From the NCBI GenBank assembly GCA_026214975.1, contig CM047817.1, forward strand, positions 57,594,246 to 57,658,245: 64,000 nucleotides of DNA. Reading direction: 5' to 3'. The stretch is from Gentiana macrophylla (Eukaryota > Streptophyta > Magnoliopsida > Gentianales > Gentianaceae). The notes beneath the pieces were generated by a model. The model was not told the origin of the DNA, ran no database searches, and worked only from the letters and a program-made list of their open reading frames with translations. Of this stretch, positions 1-10,210 are shown piece by piece. The position numbers were made by a program, and so were the translations under genes. The stretch's first letter is position 1, and every line of letters begins with the position of its first letter.

Positions 1-1
1 G

Positions 2-283
2 TGTGATCTTCATCATAAACAGAAAATGGCCAATTACAAAAAGATCAAAAGGATTGAAGAAAAACTTCAGATCAAAGATAAGGTTGAACAGATGAAAGCA
101 GATGTCTATGAGTTCGAAAGTTATTACAAAGATGAAAGTCATTTTCCAAAGTTAGCTATGTGGAGAAAATGGAAGCTAACCAACCAAGTGGATTACCTCA
201 AGACTATCAGCAATGAAGAGAAAAATATTGAAGGAGAATTTCCCTTGCATGACAAAAGAAGGAAATATGTCTTAGTTAAATAG
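2..283 (+). CDS. 3' end of a sirevirus-like copia extra ORF (partial)
   Basis: The frame is open from the left edge of the window to a stop at 281-283, with the first internal ATG at 26, so this is the C-terminal part of a longer protein. It is rich in Lys and Glu, and its first 30 residues look like a short coiled coil; no catalytic motif is visible. It ends about 165 bases before a polypurine tract and an LTR, the place where sirevirus-type Ty1/copia elements carry an extra ORF after pol. Assignment to that extra ORF is inference from position; I do not recognise the protein itself. Confidence 0.45.
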   Translation, partial: CDLHHKQKMANYKKIKRIEEKLQIKDKVEQMKADVYEFESYYKDESHFPKLAMWRKWKLTNQVDYLKTISNEEKNIEGEFPLHDKRRKYVLVK

Positions 284-427
284 AAAGCTGTTTAAAGTTT
301 CATTTAAGTTTATACATAATGTGTAACTTGATCCAGTTTTTGCAAAATCTTATTGAAATCCAGTTTCCAGTTTTAGTTTGTTTTGTATTGTGTTTATCTT
401 TAAGATTTTCTTTTAAGAAGGGTTTTG

Positions 428-449
428 GCATCATCAAAAAGAGGAAAAT
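428..449 (+). other. Polypurine tract of sirevirus-like copia element
   Basis: A 'catcatcaaaaagaggaaaa' stretch lies directly before TGTTGG. This is the usual arrangement at the internal/3'-LTR junction of sirevirus-type copia elements, where the tract primes plus-strand DNA synthesis. It fixes the following LTR as the 3' LTR of an element whose body lies to the left, outside the window. Confidence 0.6.
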
Positions 450-2204
450 TGTTGGAAATAATAATTTAGTTTGATGATAATTCATCTTATTTAAGAAAAT
501 GATTGTTTACACCCTATTGATGAAGTGCTGAAACTAGCTGTTATAGTGAAAGGCTAAAAGATGACTAGAAATGAATGTATAAGTTTTACTAGAGTCTGAT
601 AATTGTATAGGTTATATCAGACAAGCACTATAATAGATAGAAGTGTCGTAAAACTGAAAACTCGAAATCATCTAAGAAACTGGAAAGACAAGTCATCTAA
701 AACTGACTCAGACAACACATAGAACTGAAGCTCACTCTGAATTGAAGAAGGTAAGTTCGCTAAGGGACATAGACTTGGTTGGCTTATCTAAAACTTAAGG
801 CTTAGGGAACAGACTTAGTTACAGAAAATTGAAGAACTGAGGGTACAAACTCAGTTATGAAAATCGAGACTGTAAAGTTAGACTTCAGGCAACTTTGTGG
901 TGACCTGAACTGACTTTATGGATCTTGTATGAAGACCTAAGAGTCATAAGGACAATGAACTCTTAGATGATATATGCTTATGGTGTACTCTGATTTAGTC
1001 AATAATAATCAGATGAAAAACAGGAGTACTGATATTTGAAGAAGAGTAAAATCTCAGTTAATGCTCCAAGTCAGACAAGAAACTGACAACTGACAAACTC
1101 AGTATAAAACTGATCAGGAAACCCAGTTTTATAAGTCAGTCATCCAACAAACTGATAGTACATTCGAACGTTGTAAAGGAAGCAATTTTATTGTATAAAG
1201 TACTGACAAGTCAGAACGGTCACAAAATATACCCGTTACAAGATAGACGTTGATACAATTCGAATTCAAGCAAGATGAATGTTAGCCCTTACACTATAAA
1301 TAAAGGACTTTGCACCAAGGATCAAACACGAAGAATTAACAAGATTACAAGATTTTAGTGCACTAGTCTCGTTCATTCTAATTGCTATCATCTTTCCGCT
1401 AACAAGATCAATCAGGAATTTCTTCAAGTGTTTAAGCTACACAGAATTTATCCAGATTCAGACACTTTGAAGAACCACAAAAAAGAATCAATTTATTGAT
1501 TCTCAGCCCAACTTTGATTCTTATTCAACGGTTTAGACTGTGAAGCAATCCGGTGAAGGATTTGCCAAGGACAGTTGTATCAACAAATCGGGTAGACTTG
1601 TGTTTGTGGTGGTAGATGGTGAAGAGGCATACGTAACCCTTCAAGGACCAGTGACTCAAGCAATTGCAGCCATTCCATTTGTTCTCCAAGTGTTTAGATA
1701 GTGAAGCTAGGATTAGCCAATGACTATTGTTTAGGAATTTTTGTAACAGATCACCTCAAGAAGTTCTAGTGAAATTTTCCTCCTACACCACAGGGGAAGA
1801 GAGGAATGACAGAATTACACCACCTGGAACCTCTATAACTCTTGTTTCATTTACTTTACTCATTTACATTTTGTTATTTATCATTACAACATTTATTATT
1901 GTTTATTCAGCATACTGAGAACTGATTGTTACACAACTCATAGCTCACAAATTGACATTCACCAGAATTCAGTTTAGCACACTCAACTTTCACAGAGAAT
2001 AACAAGATCAAGAAAAAGGCTAGAATTATATCCACTGCCGGTTGACTCAGTTTTGTTATAAGTCAGCTTTGACTTAGACTCAGCTTTGTCAGCTTAACTC
2101 CACACAAGTTTTAACTGAACCTTAAAAGTCTAAAATCCTGTTTTTAGGGACAAGTTTATTCACCCCCCCTCTAAACTTGTGTTAGCCTTTCCAAGGGACC
2201 AACA
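450..2204 (+). mobile_element. 3' LTR of a sirevirus-like Ty1/copia element
   Basis: The sequence begins TGTTGG and ends CCAACA, the short inverted ends expected of a copia LTR, and is preceded by a polypurine tract. At 1,755 bp it fits the long LTRs of this group. It is AT-rich and non-coding. It is followed at once by the middle of a copia RNase H gene, so its element inserted into another copia element. The right-hand target duplication would be ATAAG, with its partner outside the window. No second copy is in the window, so the right end rests on the terminal motif only. Confidence 0.6.
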
Positions 2205-2205
2205 A

Positions 2206-2725
2206 TAAGAAACTTTGGGAGTAGGGATATGGTATTCAAAAGATGAAAGCTTCAAAGTAATATCCTACTCAGATTCTGATTATGTTGGATGCAAGATTGA
2301 TAGAAGATGCACCACCGGAACATGTCAGTTGATGGGAAATAGACTTGTCTCCTGGTTTAGCAAGAAACATAACTCTATATCAACTTCCATTGCTGAAGCA
2401 GAATACATAGCTACTGGAAGTTGTGGTGCACAATTCCTATGGATAAGACAACAATTAAAGGACTATGGGACTGAAAAGAGAGAAATTCCCATAATGTGTG
2501 ACAACACAGGTACAATTGCTATAACAGAAAATCATGTTTTGCACTCAAAAACCAAACACATTGATATGAGGCATCACTTTACAAGAGATAATACTGAAAA
2601 AGAAAGATGTTGTGGTTCTTTACATACCTACTGAAGATCAAGTTGCAGATATCTTTACAAAGCCTCTGGATGAAGATAGATATGCTAAGTTAAGAAATGA
2701 ACTTGGCATCAACAAGTTTTTCTAA
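2206..2725 (+). pseudogene. Ty1/copia RNase H and pol C-terminus, interrupted and frameshifted
   Basis: The translation shows the copia RNase H signature in order: a YSDSDYVG block, DRRCTTGT, SIAEAEYIAT, a CDNTGTIAI block and [13 protein letters not shown]. These carry the catalytic Asp and Glu residues. The reading frame slips near 2605; the downstream frame carries the typical pol tail (VADIFTKPL) and stops at 2725. RNase H degrades the RNA strand during reverse transcription. The 5' part is missing because the 450-2204 LTR sits at the left edge. It is a dead remnant, in the same orientation as the following extra ORF. Confidence 0.85.
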
Positions 2726-3404
2726 CCTGCTAATGGTCAGCAGGGCATTGGAATTCACCAAGGGGACTAGTTTTTTCCCTGTTGGGCGCGCTCACTTGTC
2801 CGATTAGTTATTGGTATCAACAATTCCTAAATGCTCTTGAAGATTGGTCAATTGAGCAAATGAAGTTTCCAAAAGGATTGGTCTTTGCCCACTGGTGAGC
2901 TCACTTGGCAGATTAGTCATTGGTATTAAATTTCATCTTGTATTATAGTTGGACAATTAGCTAGATGAAAATGGGAAGATCAGCCAGGTATTCAAGAAAT
3001 TAGCAGACTCTGTCCCTGCTGAAGCATATCAGCAGAGTCTCTACAATGATCAGTCTGCTGAAGATTCTATCAGCTGATAAAGTCAGACTTTAATGAAAAT
3101 CAACAAATATACTTAATAGGTTTTAACCTTATCTTTATTACAGCTGCTACAAGGACATAATCGTTTCATACAATTAGTGGGCTTATGTAGTGGGACACTT
3201 GGCATTTTCTAATTGGTTTCCACTTGTTCGTGCATTGTGACGGTGCTAATGCAAGTGTACGTGCCTGGAGAGAGTATACCCACTATAGCCTATATATCTC
3301 AGAGAATATGCAGAGAATTATCATTACATTCCCTTTCAAACAGTCAAGCATTTGCGTATAATCTTGGCATTATCTTCTCTTTTCTCTCAACATCAAGAAA
3401 CAAA
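2726..3404. other. Non-coding spacer between pol and extra ORF of the copia host element
   Basis: There is no credible coding frame. A roughly 27-base motif occurs twice in imperfect form (about 2790-2816 and 2898-2926, CTCACTTG...GATTAGT-ATTGGTAT). This fits the untranslated gap between pol and an extra ORF of a sirevirus-like element. Confidence 0.4.
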
Positions 3405-5885
3405 ATGTCTGCTGAGGACATTATCTCGGTTCGAGTCAAAGTGTTTGTGGTTATGTTAAAGATGCCCGTAAAGGTGAGCTTGCAGTTAGTCTTAGAAGAA
3501 GGATTTGGCGGTATGAAGGTCTAGAAAATGTGCTAAACATCAGACTGCAAACAATCTCTCACAGAAATGTATGTGATTTTTGGAGGAACATGGTTGTAAA
3601 ACAAAACACAGAAGAGTTTACAACCACAGTTTATGGTAAGGAGATTCTCATTTCTTCAGATTTCTTTAGGGAAGCTTTTAGGTTTGCACAAGAAAATGGA
3701 GCCCCAAAAAATCCGGAAAGTATGCAACTGCCCAGTATGACCTTTGTTAAATCAATCAAGACTGATCATGATGAACAATCATCACTTGGAATCAATGTTA
3801 AGTATATTTCTTATGAATATAATCTCTTTGAGCAAATACATTGCCTGAAGTTTACAAGGGTTGGTTGGAAGTTATGATACCCTATCGGGTCCAAGATTGA
3901 TTTGATGATTATCATTTCAAGAACCATGAAGTTTGATTGGGCGGGGTTCTTAATACATTACATGAAGAAGGTTATGGATCAAGAAAGAGAAACAATCAAG
4001 GAGAAAAAGCCAGTCAAATATCTTGGATCTCGATCCTTTATCAAGATCAAACCTTTAGGTTTGATTGCCCAGAGTCTGTTGAATCACTTGTAGATTGATG
4101 ATGTATCTCCTTAAATCATCAACGAAGCAAGATACCAGCCTAAAGTCAATTCACCAATTCATGGTTTGGATGATGATGGAAAAGATCAACCAGAAGGAAG
4201 TGAACCAAATCCGGAGTTCAGAAGAAAAAAAAGGTTGATCCCAAAGTTATTGAATCAAGAAAATCAGTGGAGAAAAGGCAGGCTATTGAACCTCCAAAAT
4301 CAACATCAACTTCCAAGTCAGATACAAGAAAGATCACTGATAGTCTGAAGCCTAAAAGGTCTAAACAACCAGCAGACTTTGCAAAGCTTGCTGATACAAG
4401 CATTATAGAAGAATCCCCCGCACCTGCTGAATAGGTAAAGACAATAGTTGCACAAATATTTACTGAGCAACTTAAGGATCTATCAAGAAAAAGGATGCCA
4501 GTAAGCAAAGAGGCACTTGAACAAGCCTTGTTTGAATCCCTTGAAAGACCACTGAAAAGAATCAAACAAGTTGCTAAGAAGATGATCAAACATGGAAAGG
4601 GAAAGGATATAAGAACTTTGAAACAACAGAAGGAAGATGATGATGAGGAATGTGAGAAAGAGCAAACTAAAGTGGCTGCTGATATTGTACAAGAGCCTAC
4701 TGAGAAGGCTAGTGAAATTGTACAGACCCCTACTGTGGATGATACAATCTAGGGGGAAGTAAGAGTGAAACAGAACCCTACTGAGGGAAATGCAACATAG
4801 GGGGGAGCAAGTATTGAACAGATAGAAGTAGTAGACACTAATATTCCTCAGATAACTAAAGAACCTACTGATAAGGAAACCTTTTCTCATCTAGTGGAGA
4901 CTTTTAGAGGTCAATCTACTGAGCCTCAACCTGATGCAAGAAAACCAACAATGCCTTTTGTCTGAAGACCAAGGAAACAAAAAAGAGACCGGCCTTGGAA
5001 AGAATATCTCAGTACATAGAATGGAAGATGGGTTTTTACAAGAAACAGAAACCTCCTGTTAAGATGATGACCGATTTTGAAGAATGGGCTTTTCAATATC
5101 TGGGAACTGAGAATTTGTTGCATTTTATAAACTGTGAAGATTTGGTTGCCAGACTTCCAGAAGTTGTAGAAGAAGGAAGAAGAAAATGGGATTTGTTGTT
5201 TAAGGATCCAAAGTACAAACCATTTGGTGATTCTGATGATTCATCATCTTTTGATTCTGATGATGATCATCCAATGCATCCTAGAGAAACAAGTGGTGTT
5301 TTCAAAGAAAGAACAACAGAATATGTACAAGAAAGATCTTATGAGAAAGATAAGGAGAAACCTACTAATGAACAAAGACATCCTACTGAAGGACAACAAG
5401 CTGCTGATGTTATTGAATAACAAGTGTTAACAACTGAGGCACCACAGTACTTGAAAATGTAGATGAATTGTTGGATACTTTTACTATTGAACTTGAAGCT
5501 GAGTTGGACAAAACAACAATTCTACTAGGTGCTGCCCTTAGATGATTCTGCTGAAGTAGCAAGAAATGAACAGATAGATGATGTATCTGAAGAATCTATT
5601 CAATTCCAAGATAGAATCAACACATAGGGAACTTCGGCAAATGTCGCTGTGGATCTAAGTGTTATTGCTGGACAAATAGTAGTTTTGGAAGAAAACGTAG
5701 CAATATTTCTTGCCATTGCCGAAGGCCAAATTGGTCAGTTGGGTGTATTTGCACCTGCTAGACAACCCATTCCAGTAATTGTAATTCCAGGCACATTTAT
5801 TGAGCCTACTTTTGGTAACTCCCATGATAACACAAGAAAAACAACCTAGAGTTATTGAATCTACACCAGTCACTGATCCATGTGT
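3405..5885 (+). pseudogene. Degenerate post-pol extra ORF (env-position) of copia element
   Basis: Starting at an ATG at 3405 (MSAEDIIS), similar-looking protein sequence runs in shifting frames to about 5885. Stretches are 3530-3877 (a folded-looking region with CDFWRNMVV and FFREAFRFA), 3902-4093, 4495-4752 and 4995-5420. The N-terminal third is globular. The rest is low complexity, rich in Lys, Glu, Pro and Thr, with repeated EPTEK-like blocks and an acidic Asp/Ser stretch near 5230-5270. It follows copia pol on the same strand, where sireviruses carry an envelope-like or accessory ORF. I see no signal peptide or convincing membrane segment, so an envelope role is not supported. Several frameshifts and stops make it a pseudogene. 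Confidence 0.5.
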
Positions 5886-6079
5886 AAGCCACTAATACGC
5901 ATGAAATACTAGAAAGAGTACTAGGTTAATCGTAGTATAGTAGGTGCAAGTCAAGGTCGATCCCACAGACACAATGCAATAAAAGAAGGAGATAATGATG
6001 AACAAGTTAGTGGTGAGGTCGCCTGTTAAAGAGAACAACCGAAGAACTTGACAGAGGAGGGCACTTTGGAAAATCCAAG
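5886..6079. other. Junction between two copia remnants
   Basis: The extra ORF dissolves around 5885 and gag-like sequence of a different copia element begins by about 6080. The intervening bases have no supported coding content, and I see no clean LTR end or target duplication, so the junction is probably an old deletion. Confidence 0.3.
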
Positions 6080-6335
6080 GCACCTATGGTGGAGTCAAGT
6101 TCGGGTGCAAATAATGACAAAGGCCAAAAAAGAAAGTTCATGGGTGAAATTTATAAAGGCAAAGTAATTCAATGGTAAATGCTATTATTGCGAGAAACAA
6201 GGACACCGCATGAATGAATGCAGAAAGCCTCCGAAGGTTGAGCAAGCAAACAAGGCAGAAATAGTCACTGAGTCTATGGATGAATTGAATATATCGGCAT
6301 GATGATTGCAATGAACTTGATGGGTCAACTTGTTT
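6080..6335 (+). pseudogene. Ty1/copia gag fragment with zinc knuckle
   Basis: The translation contains a CCHC zinc knuckle, CYYCEKQGHRMNEC (C-X2-C-X4-H-X4-C), near 6178-6225. A Lys/Gly-rich stretch precedes it, and after it come an acidic run and an AMMIAMNLMG block like that at the copia gag/protease boundary. The knuckle binds element RNA in the virus-like particle. The frame is broken near 6168 and near 6300, and protease, integrase and reverse transcriptase are absent downstream. Confidence 0.7.
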
Positions 6336-7738
6336 TGTCAAAACTATGACATTAGTTCATGGTTTGTATTAAACAATTTAGTTCAAACCTTATTATATGT
6401 GTGTAATAATTTGTATATAGGTGTTTGAGTAAACACCTTAATGTTTTATGTAGTATGGTGACAAAGTTATTATTATGAATATATGTACATATTCTGTTTC
6501 TATATTCATATTAATTATAAATTTGATTTCGGTATTGTGATGTACATTTCAAAATGTAAGGATGAAGTTGTTGAGGCATTTGTTGATGCGTTTAAGTCGA
6601 TATAATAAATAAGTTAATCAGTTCGTGGTGATCAAGGTGGAAAACTGTTACTCAAGGTTTAATGAATTTTGTTTGGTAGCATCAACATTCATCAAATCAT
6701 TGCACTACACTTACCTTAATCAATTATTGTTACAAAATGATGATTAACTTGAGGTTTACCCAAAACTTGTGGGGGAAGAATATCTTCTTGACTAAAACTT
6801 CATGGAATTCTTGGAAATGTGGGGTGATTGGTAAGAGGGAATTTACCTAAATAAAGTGAAGTAACGAAATCAAGAAATGGAAAGGAAGTTGAATTAATTC
6901 AGAATTCCTTGGAAAAATATTGCGTGTGGCCCAAAATCTATCACTAGTATTAGCATGCAATAGTCGGTAAGTGATAGAACAAGCACACAGTTAATATGAA
7001 AAATAGTAAGTTAAGAATCATACAACATAGGCACAATACCATTAAACAATGATCTCTACTGGTTTAATTTCCTCGATTGCATAAAGTCGAAGGAGAATCT
7101 TACCCGCTTATGAAAAAGGTTTAGCTAGAGATCGGGTGTCAATGTTTTGACAAACGCAATAGGACTGAGGACTATTACGCATATTCCTTATAATGACAAC
7201 TGAACGATAGTTACTGCTGATCCCAAGATCATGGTTAAAAAGAGACAACTAAGCTATGAGGGACAGTAGACACATACCCATTCTAGTAAAACTAAAGTGT
7301 TGTCTACTGAAAGGTTTAGGTTAAGCATTAATCTTTTAATGATCCATATATTTTGGTTAAGCCAAGTGAGGTATTTCTTAGTACTCTTTATAGGAGGTCA
7401 CTTATGTAAGTGGAAGTTGGGCCGCTTCTATAATAATTTGTGGGCTGAATTCTCTGACACACTTTATGAAACCTAGGTGTTCCGGGGCCCAAATGGACAC
7501 AACCATGAGAACCTCGAGAATGTTAGGAGATCTATTCTGTAGGTATCATTGTCTAGGAATGCACTAAATCCTGAGCTGTTCAAGGCCTAGTTCACTGCTT
7601 ATCCGAGTATGTCTGATGGTATTCTACTACAGAAGTTTCAGGCCAGAAAACCACCTCGCCCGATGCAACAGATTTCCCCTTGTAATCTCTTTAGAGTCCA
7701 CATTGCGCTTGCATTAATTTCCATTCATGTGGGGGATT
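6336..7738 (+). other. Non-coding internal 3' region of copia remnant, ending in polypurine tract
   Basis: No ORF of note occurs in 1.4 kb. The last part ends with a GTGGGGGAT polypurine tract immediately before TGTTGG, so the segment is the untranslated 3' region of the element whose LTR follows. The pol genes expected between gag and here are missing, consistent with an internal deletion. Confidence 0.5.
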
Positions 7739-8288
7739 GTTGGAGATATTTGAATTAAAATTAATGAAAGGTTACATCGGTTCGGTGAAAGATTACAACC
7801 ACGTAAGAGATTGTATCTTTTCGATTAAAGGTTATAACTTTTCGGTTAAAGGTTGCAACCTTTAATAGATCGGACAGCTTTCTCCTATAAATTCCCATCA
7901 ATATTATGAAAAAGAAGAAGATTTTTTTTATAATTTTCCTAGACAAAATTATGGCCAGTTGCATTAAAATATCTATACAAATACATTGCATAAATACAAG
8001 TCAATAAGATATTTACAGAACATGATCGTTTTGCTGTCTACTTCTCATTGAAGTGCAAGAATCTAAAGAAGGTATGACTGTTGTATCATGGGAGACGATT
8101 GCCATTACTATGTGCACATAATCGGGGCAAAAACGTCTTAAACACAGAGTGCTGCACTCGTCTCAGTCTGAAAAAGTTTACGTTTCATTTCGCTCTCAGC
8201 ATTTATTTCAATGTGTTTGCAGTATTTGCATATGTGAATAAAATTCTTTCTTGTTGAGTGTTCTTATTGTTCGCAATCTGTTTCTACA
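7739..8288 (+). mobile_element. 3' LTR of Ty1/copia remnant
   Basis: It begins TGTTGGAG after a polypurine tract and ends near TTTCTACA. A related, roughly three-quarters identical sequence occurs at 20160-20479 and 34022-34100. A TATA-type box (CCTATAAATTCC) lies near 7882-7893, preceded by three copies of a TTTCGGTTAAAGGTT-like motif that may be promoter elements. The left end is firm. The right end is inferred from the CA terminus only. Confidence 0.6.
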
Positions 8289-8841
8289 AATTTATGACTT
8301 TTATTTTTAGAAAAACTAGCAAAGTACTATTTTCCCAACAATAAACTACAGTGCCATAGTTCACAATTGTTGGTTTCAAATATAACAACAGAAACATAGT
8401 GTTGTATGTATTGTGTCGGCCAAGGAATGGAGGGTTAATTTCAGGTGTGATGTTGGATAAGAATTGACCATTATGTAAATGATTGTTGCATATAATCAAT
8501 ATAAGGTCAACATGGTTCTAGTTTATTCTAATTTGGGTAATATATGATATAACACCTGTTTATTGGTTTGTTTCATGGTGATAAATTCTATTACTGTACT
8601 AGTATGTCAACTCTATGAAAACCAAACACGAGCGGAGTGTGCTTGTAGTATTTGGAAAGGTTTCAATTTTGAATAGAGGATGTGTCATTCAGTTTTTAAT
8701 GTATTGTGATGTATTTAGTACGGAAAAAAAGGAAAAAAAGGAAAAAAAAAAGGAATATCTTTTCACACAAATTTTTATCTTACTACACAGAATTTTTTTC
8801 CAATTTCGCCCTTTATTTTTTTATTTTACGCTACTGCTCAT

Positions 8842-8862
8842 TTCGACCAAAGTTTGGTCGAA
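8842..8862. repeat. Perfect 10-bp palindrome
   Basis: TTCGACCAAA and TTTGGTCGAA form perfect inverted arms around a single G. It sits in otherwise featureless sequence (8289-8884, no gene seen), just before the TTCTGAC repeat array, and may mark the edge or a subterminal region of that unit. Confidence 0.6.
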
Positions 8863-8884
8863 TATGACACATTATTATCCATCT

Positions 8885-9305
8885 TGAAATATGGTCAGAA
8901 TATACGTGTTGAGAGTCCACACTGGTTGATTCTGACCATATTTTAGGTAGAATGTTTGAAGTTTTCCAAACTCATACATAGTCAGAGCATCATTCTGACC
9001 AATATTGAGTCGTAATACTCTAGACATTGAGACTAGAATTGGGTCAGGATAACAACAACAATATAAGAGCACCACTATTGATTCTGACTGAATTTCAGAC
9101 AGAATATTAAAAGTTTTTTGTACTCAATTTTAGTCAGAATGTCTTTCTGACCGGTATTGAGTATGAAAAACATTCAAAATTCTGACTAGAATAAAATCAG
9201 TATAATGATCGTATTCTGACTCAAATTGGGTCAGAATGGCTACTGTGTGAATTGACCATAAATTGGCCAGAATAATATATATTTTCCGGACTCATTTACG
9301 GACAG
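8885..9305. repeat. Array of TTCTGAC/GTCAGAA motifs in both orientations
   Basis: Within about 420 bases there are roughly a dozen short motifs of the form ATTCTGAC(C/T) or its complement GTCAGAAT, often paired around an AATTGGG or ATATTGAG core. Examples are near 8890, 8931, 8978, 8993, 9080, 9131, 9144, 9179, 9215 and 9228. The spacing is irregular. Such arrays are typical of subterminal transposase-binding regions of class II elements, but no terminal inverted repeat or ORF was found. Confidence 0.55.
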
Positions 9306-9540
9306 AATCGCAGGCGTGTGGAATATCCAAACGAAGCCCACTCTCGGCTCTTGGTAAGTGTAAAACAACATTTGTGTGAAAAGATAGTCCCAAAAAAAAA
9401 CCATTGGTTTTTCCTCCGCAATCTGTTTTTTTTTTTTTTTTTTTTTTTTTTTTTGTCGTGCACTTCAAATACAAAATAACAGTGAATTCTCTTTAATCGA
9501 ATTTTTTGAGGCCACTCTATTTTCTCTGTCAAAAAAAAAG
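9306..9540. other. Gene-free spacer with 29-base T run
   Basis: It holds a T run at about 9426-9454 and a shorter A run near 9531-9539. The T run could be the poly(A) tail of a minus-strand retroposon, but I see no recognisable body beside it. Apparent reading frames here encode only poly-Lys or poly-Phe. Confidence 0.4.
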
Positions 9541-10210
9541 CTCTCTGCTTGCATCTTAATCCGCTTGCCGTTTCCGGCGCCGGTGACGCTAGGCTGCCGG
9601 CGACCACTTATTTCGTCTGTTTTCTTCTGTTTTCTTCTGTTCTCTTATTCTTCTCTTCCTTTTTCTCTGTTTCCCGGTTGCCGTTGTCCTCTCCGGCGAT
9701 CTTCTTCGGTTTACTCAGCTCTTGTTCTCCTCAAGTTTTTTGGGCTTGCTTGTAGCCGTGGGTGTTTGATTGAAGGTTGATTCCTGGAAGATGGTGTTGA
9801 CCGAAAGTCTATTGCTTGAATCAGCATTATGGCTCAGATCTGTTTCTTGCATGCTCCTCCTCTACCCCGGCTGGGGGTCAATCATGGCAGATCCAGTGTC
9901 CCTGAGTCATGAGCGTCAGTTCAAGCGTGTTTTTAAAGCTACGTGCTGGCGGCGGTGTTGTGGCGGTGGGAAGCCTTTTGGTTTCGGCATTGGGCGGCGC
10001 TTCCAGTTGGTGTTCGGCGTTGGCTACTTAGTCCCGCTAAGGCTTCAGCCTCTTTGTTAGCGGCTACGGTGCTACTCTCATTTGAAAGGTGGATGTCACA
10101 CTTCTGGGCTCCTCGTTTCTTATGGTGGTAGCGGTTGCTTCCGGCGGTGTTTTCCGTTTGCCTAGTTTCTCTCTGTCATAGATCGTTTGGCTAGTTTCTT
10201 GCTCTGTTGT
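9541..10210 (+). mobile_element. GC-rich retroposon-like unit, left part (split by Tekay element)
   Basis: This GC-rich segment with CT-rich tracts is unlike the AT-rich surroundings. It continues at 19582 after the inserted 10211-19576 element, as the GTTGT target duplication shows. The right half ends in an AATAAA-type signal and an A run. Together these suggest a non-LTR retroposon or a retroposed transcript, about 1.05 kb without the insertion. Frames at 9549-9755 and 9770-10060 look like leader or low-complexity translation and have no recognisable domain, so no protein is called. Confidence 0.4.
10206..10210. repeat. Target site duplication, left copy (GTTGT) of Tekay element
   Basis: GTTGT precedes TGTAACG here and follows ATTACA at 19577-19581. 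A perfect 5-bp duplication is what retroviral-type integrase leaves, and it proves that 10211-19576 inserted as one unit. Confidence 0.9.

Noticed and set aside
9292..9607. Minus-strand frames of 60 and 103 codons
   Set aside because: They are carried by the T run and encode poly-Lys; no domain.
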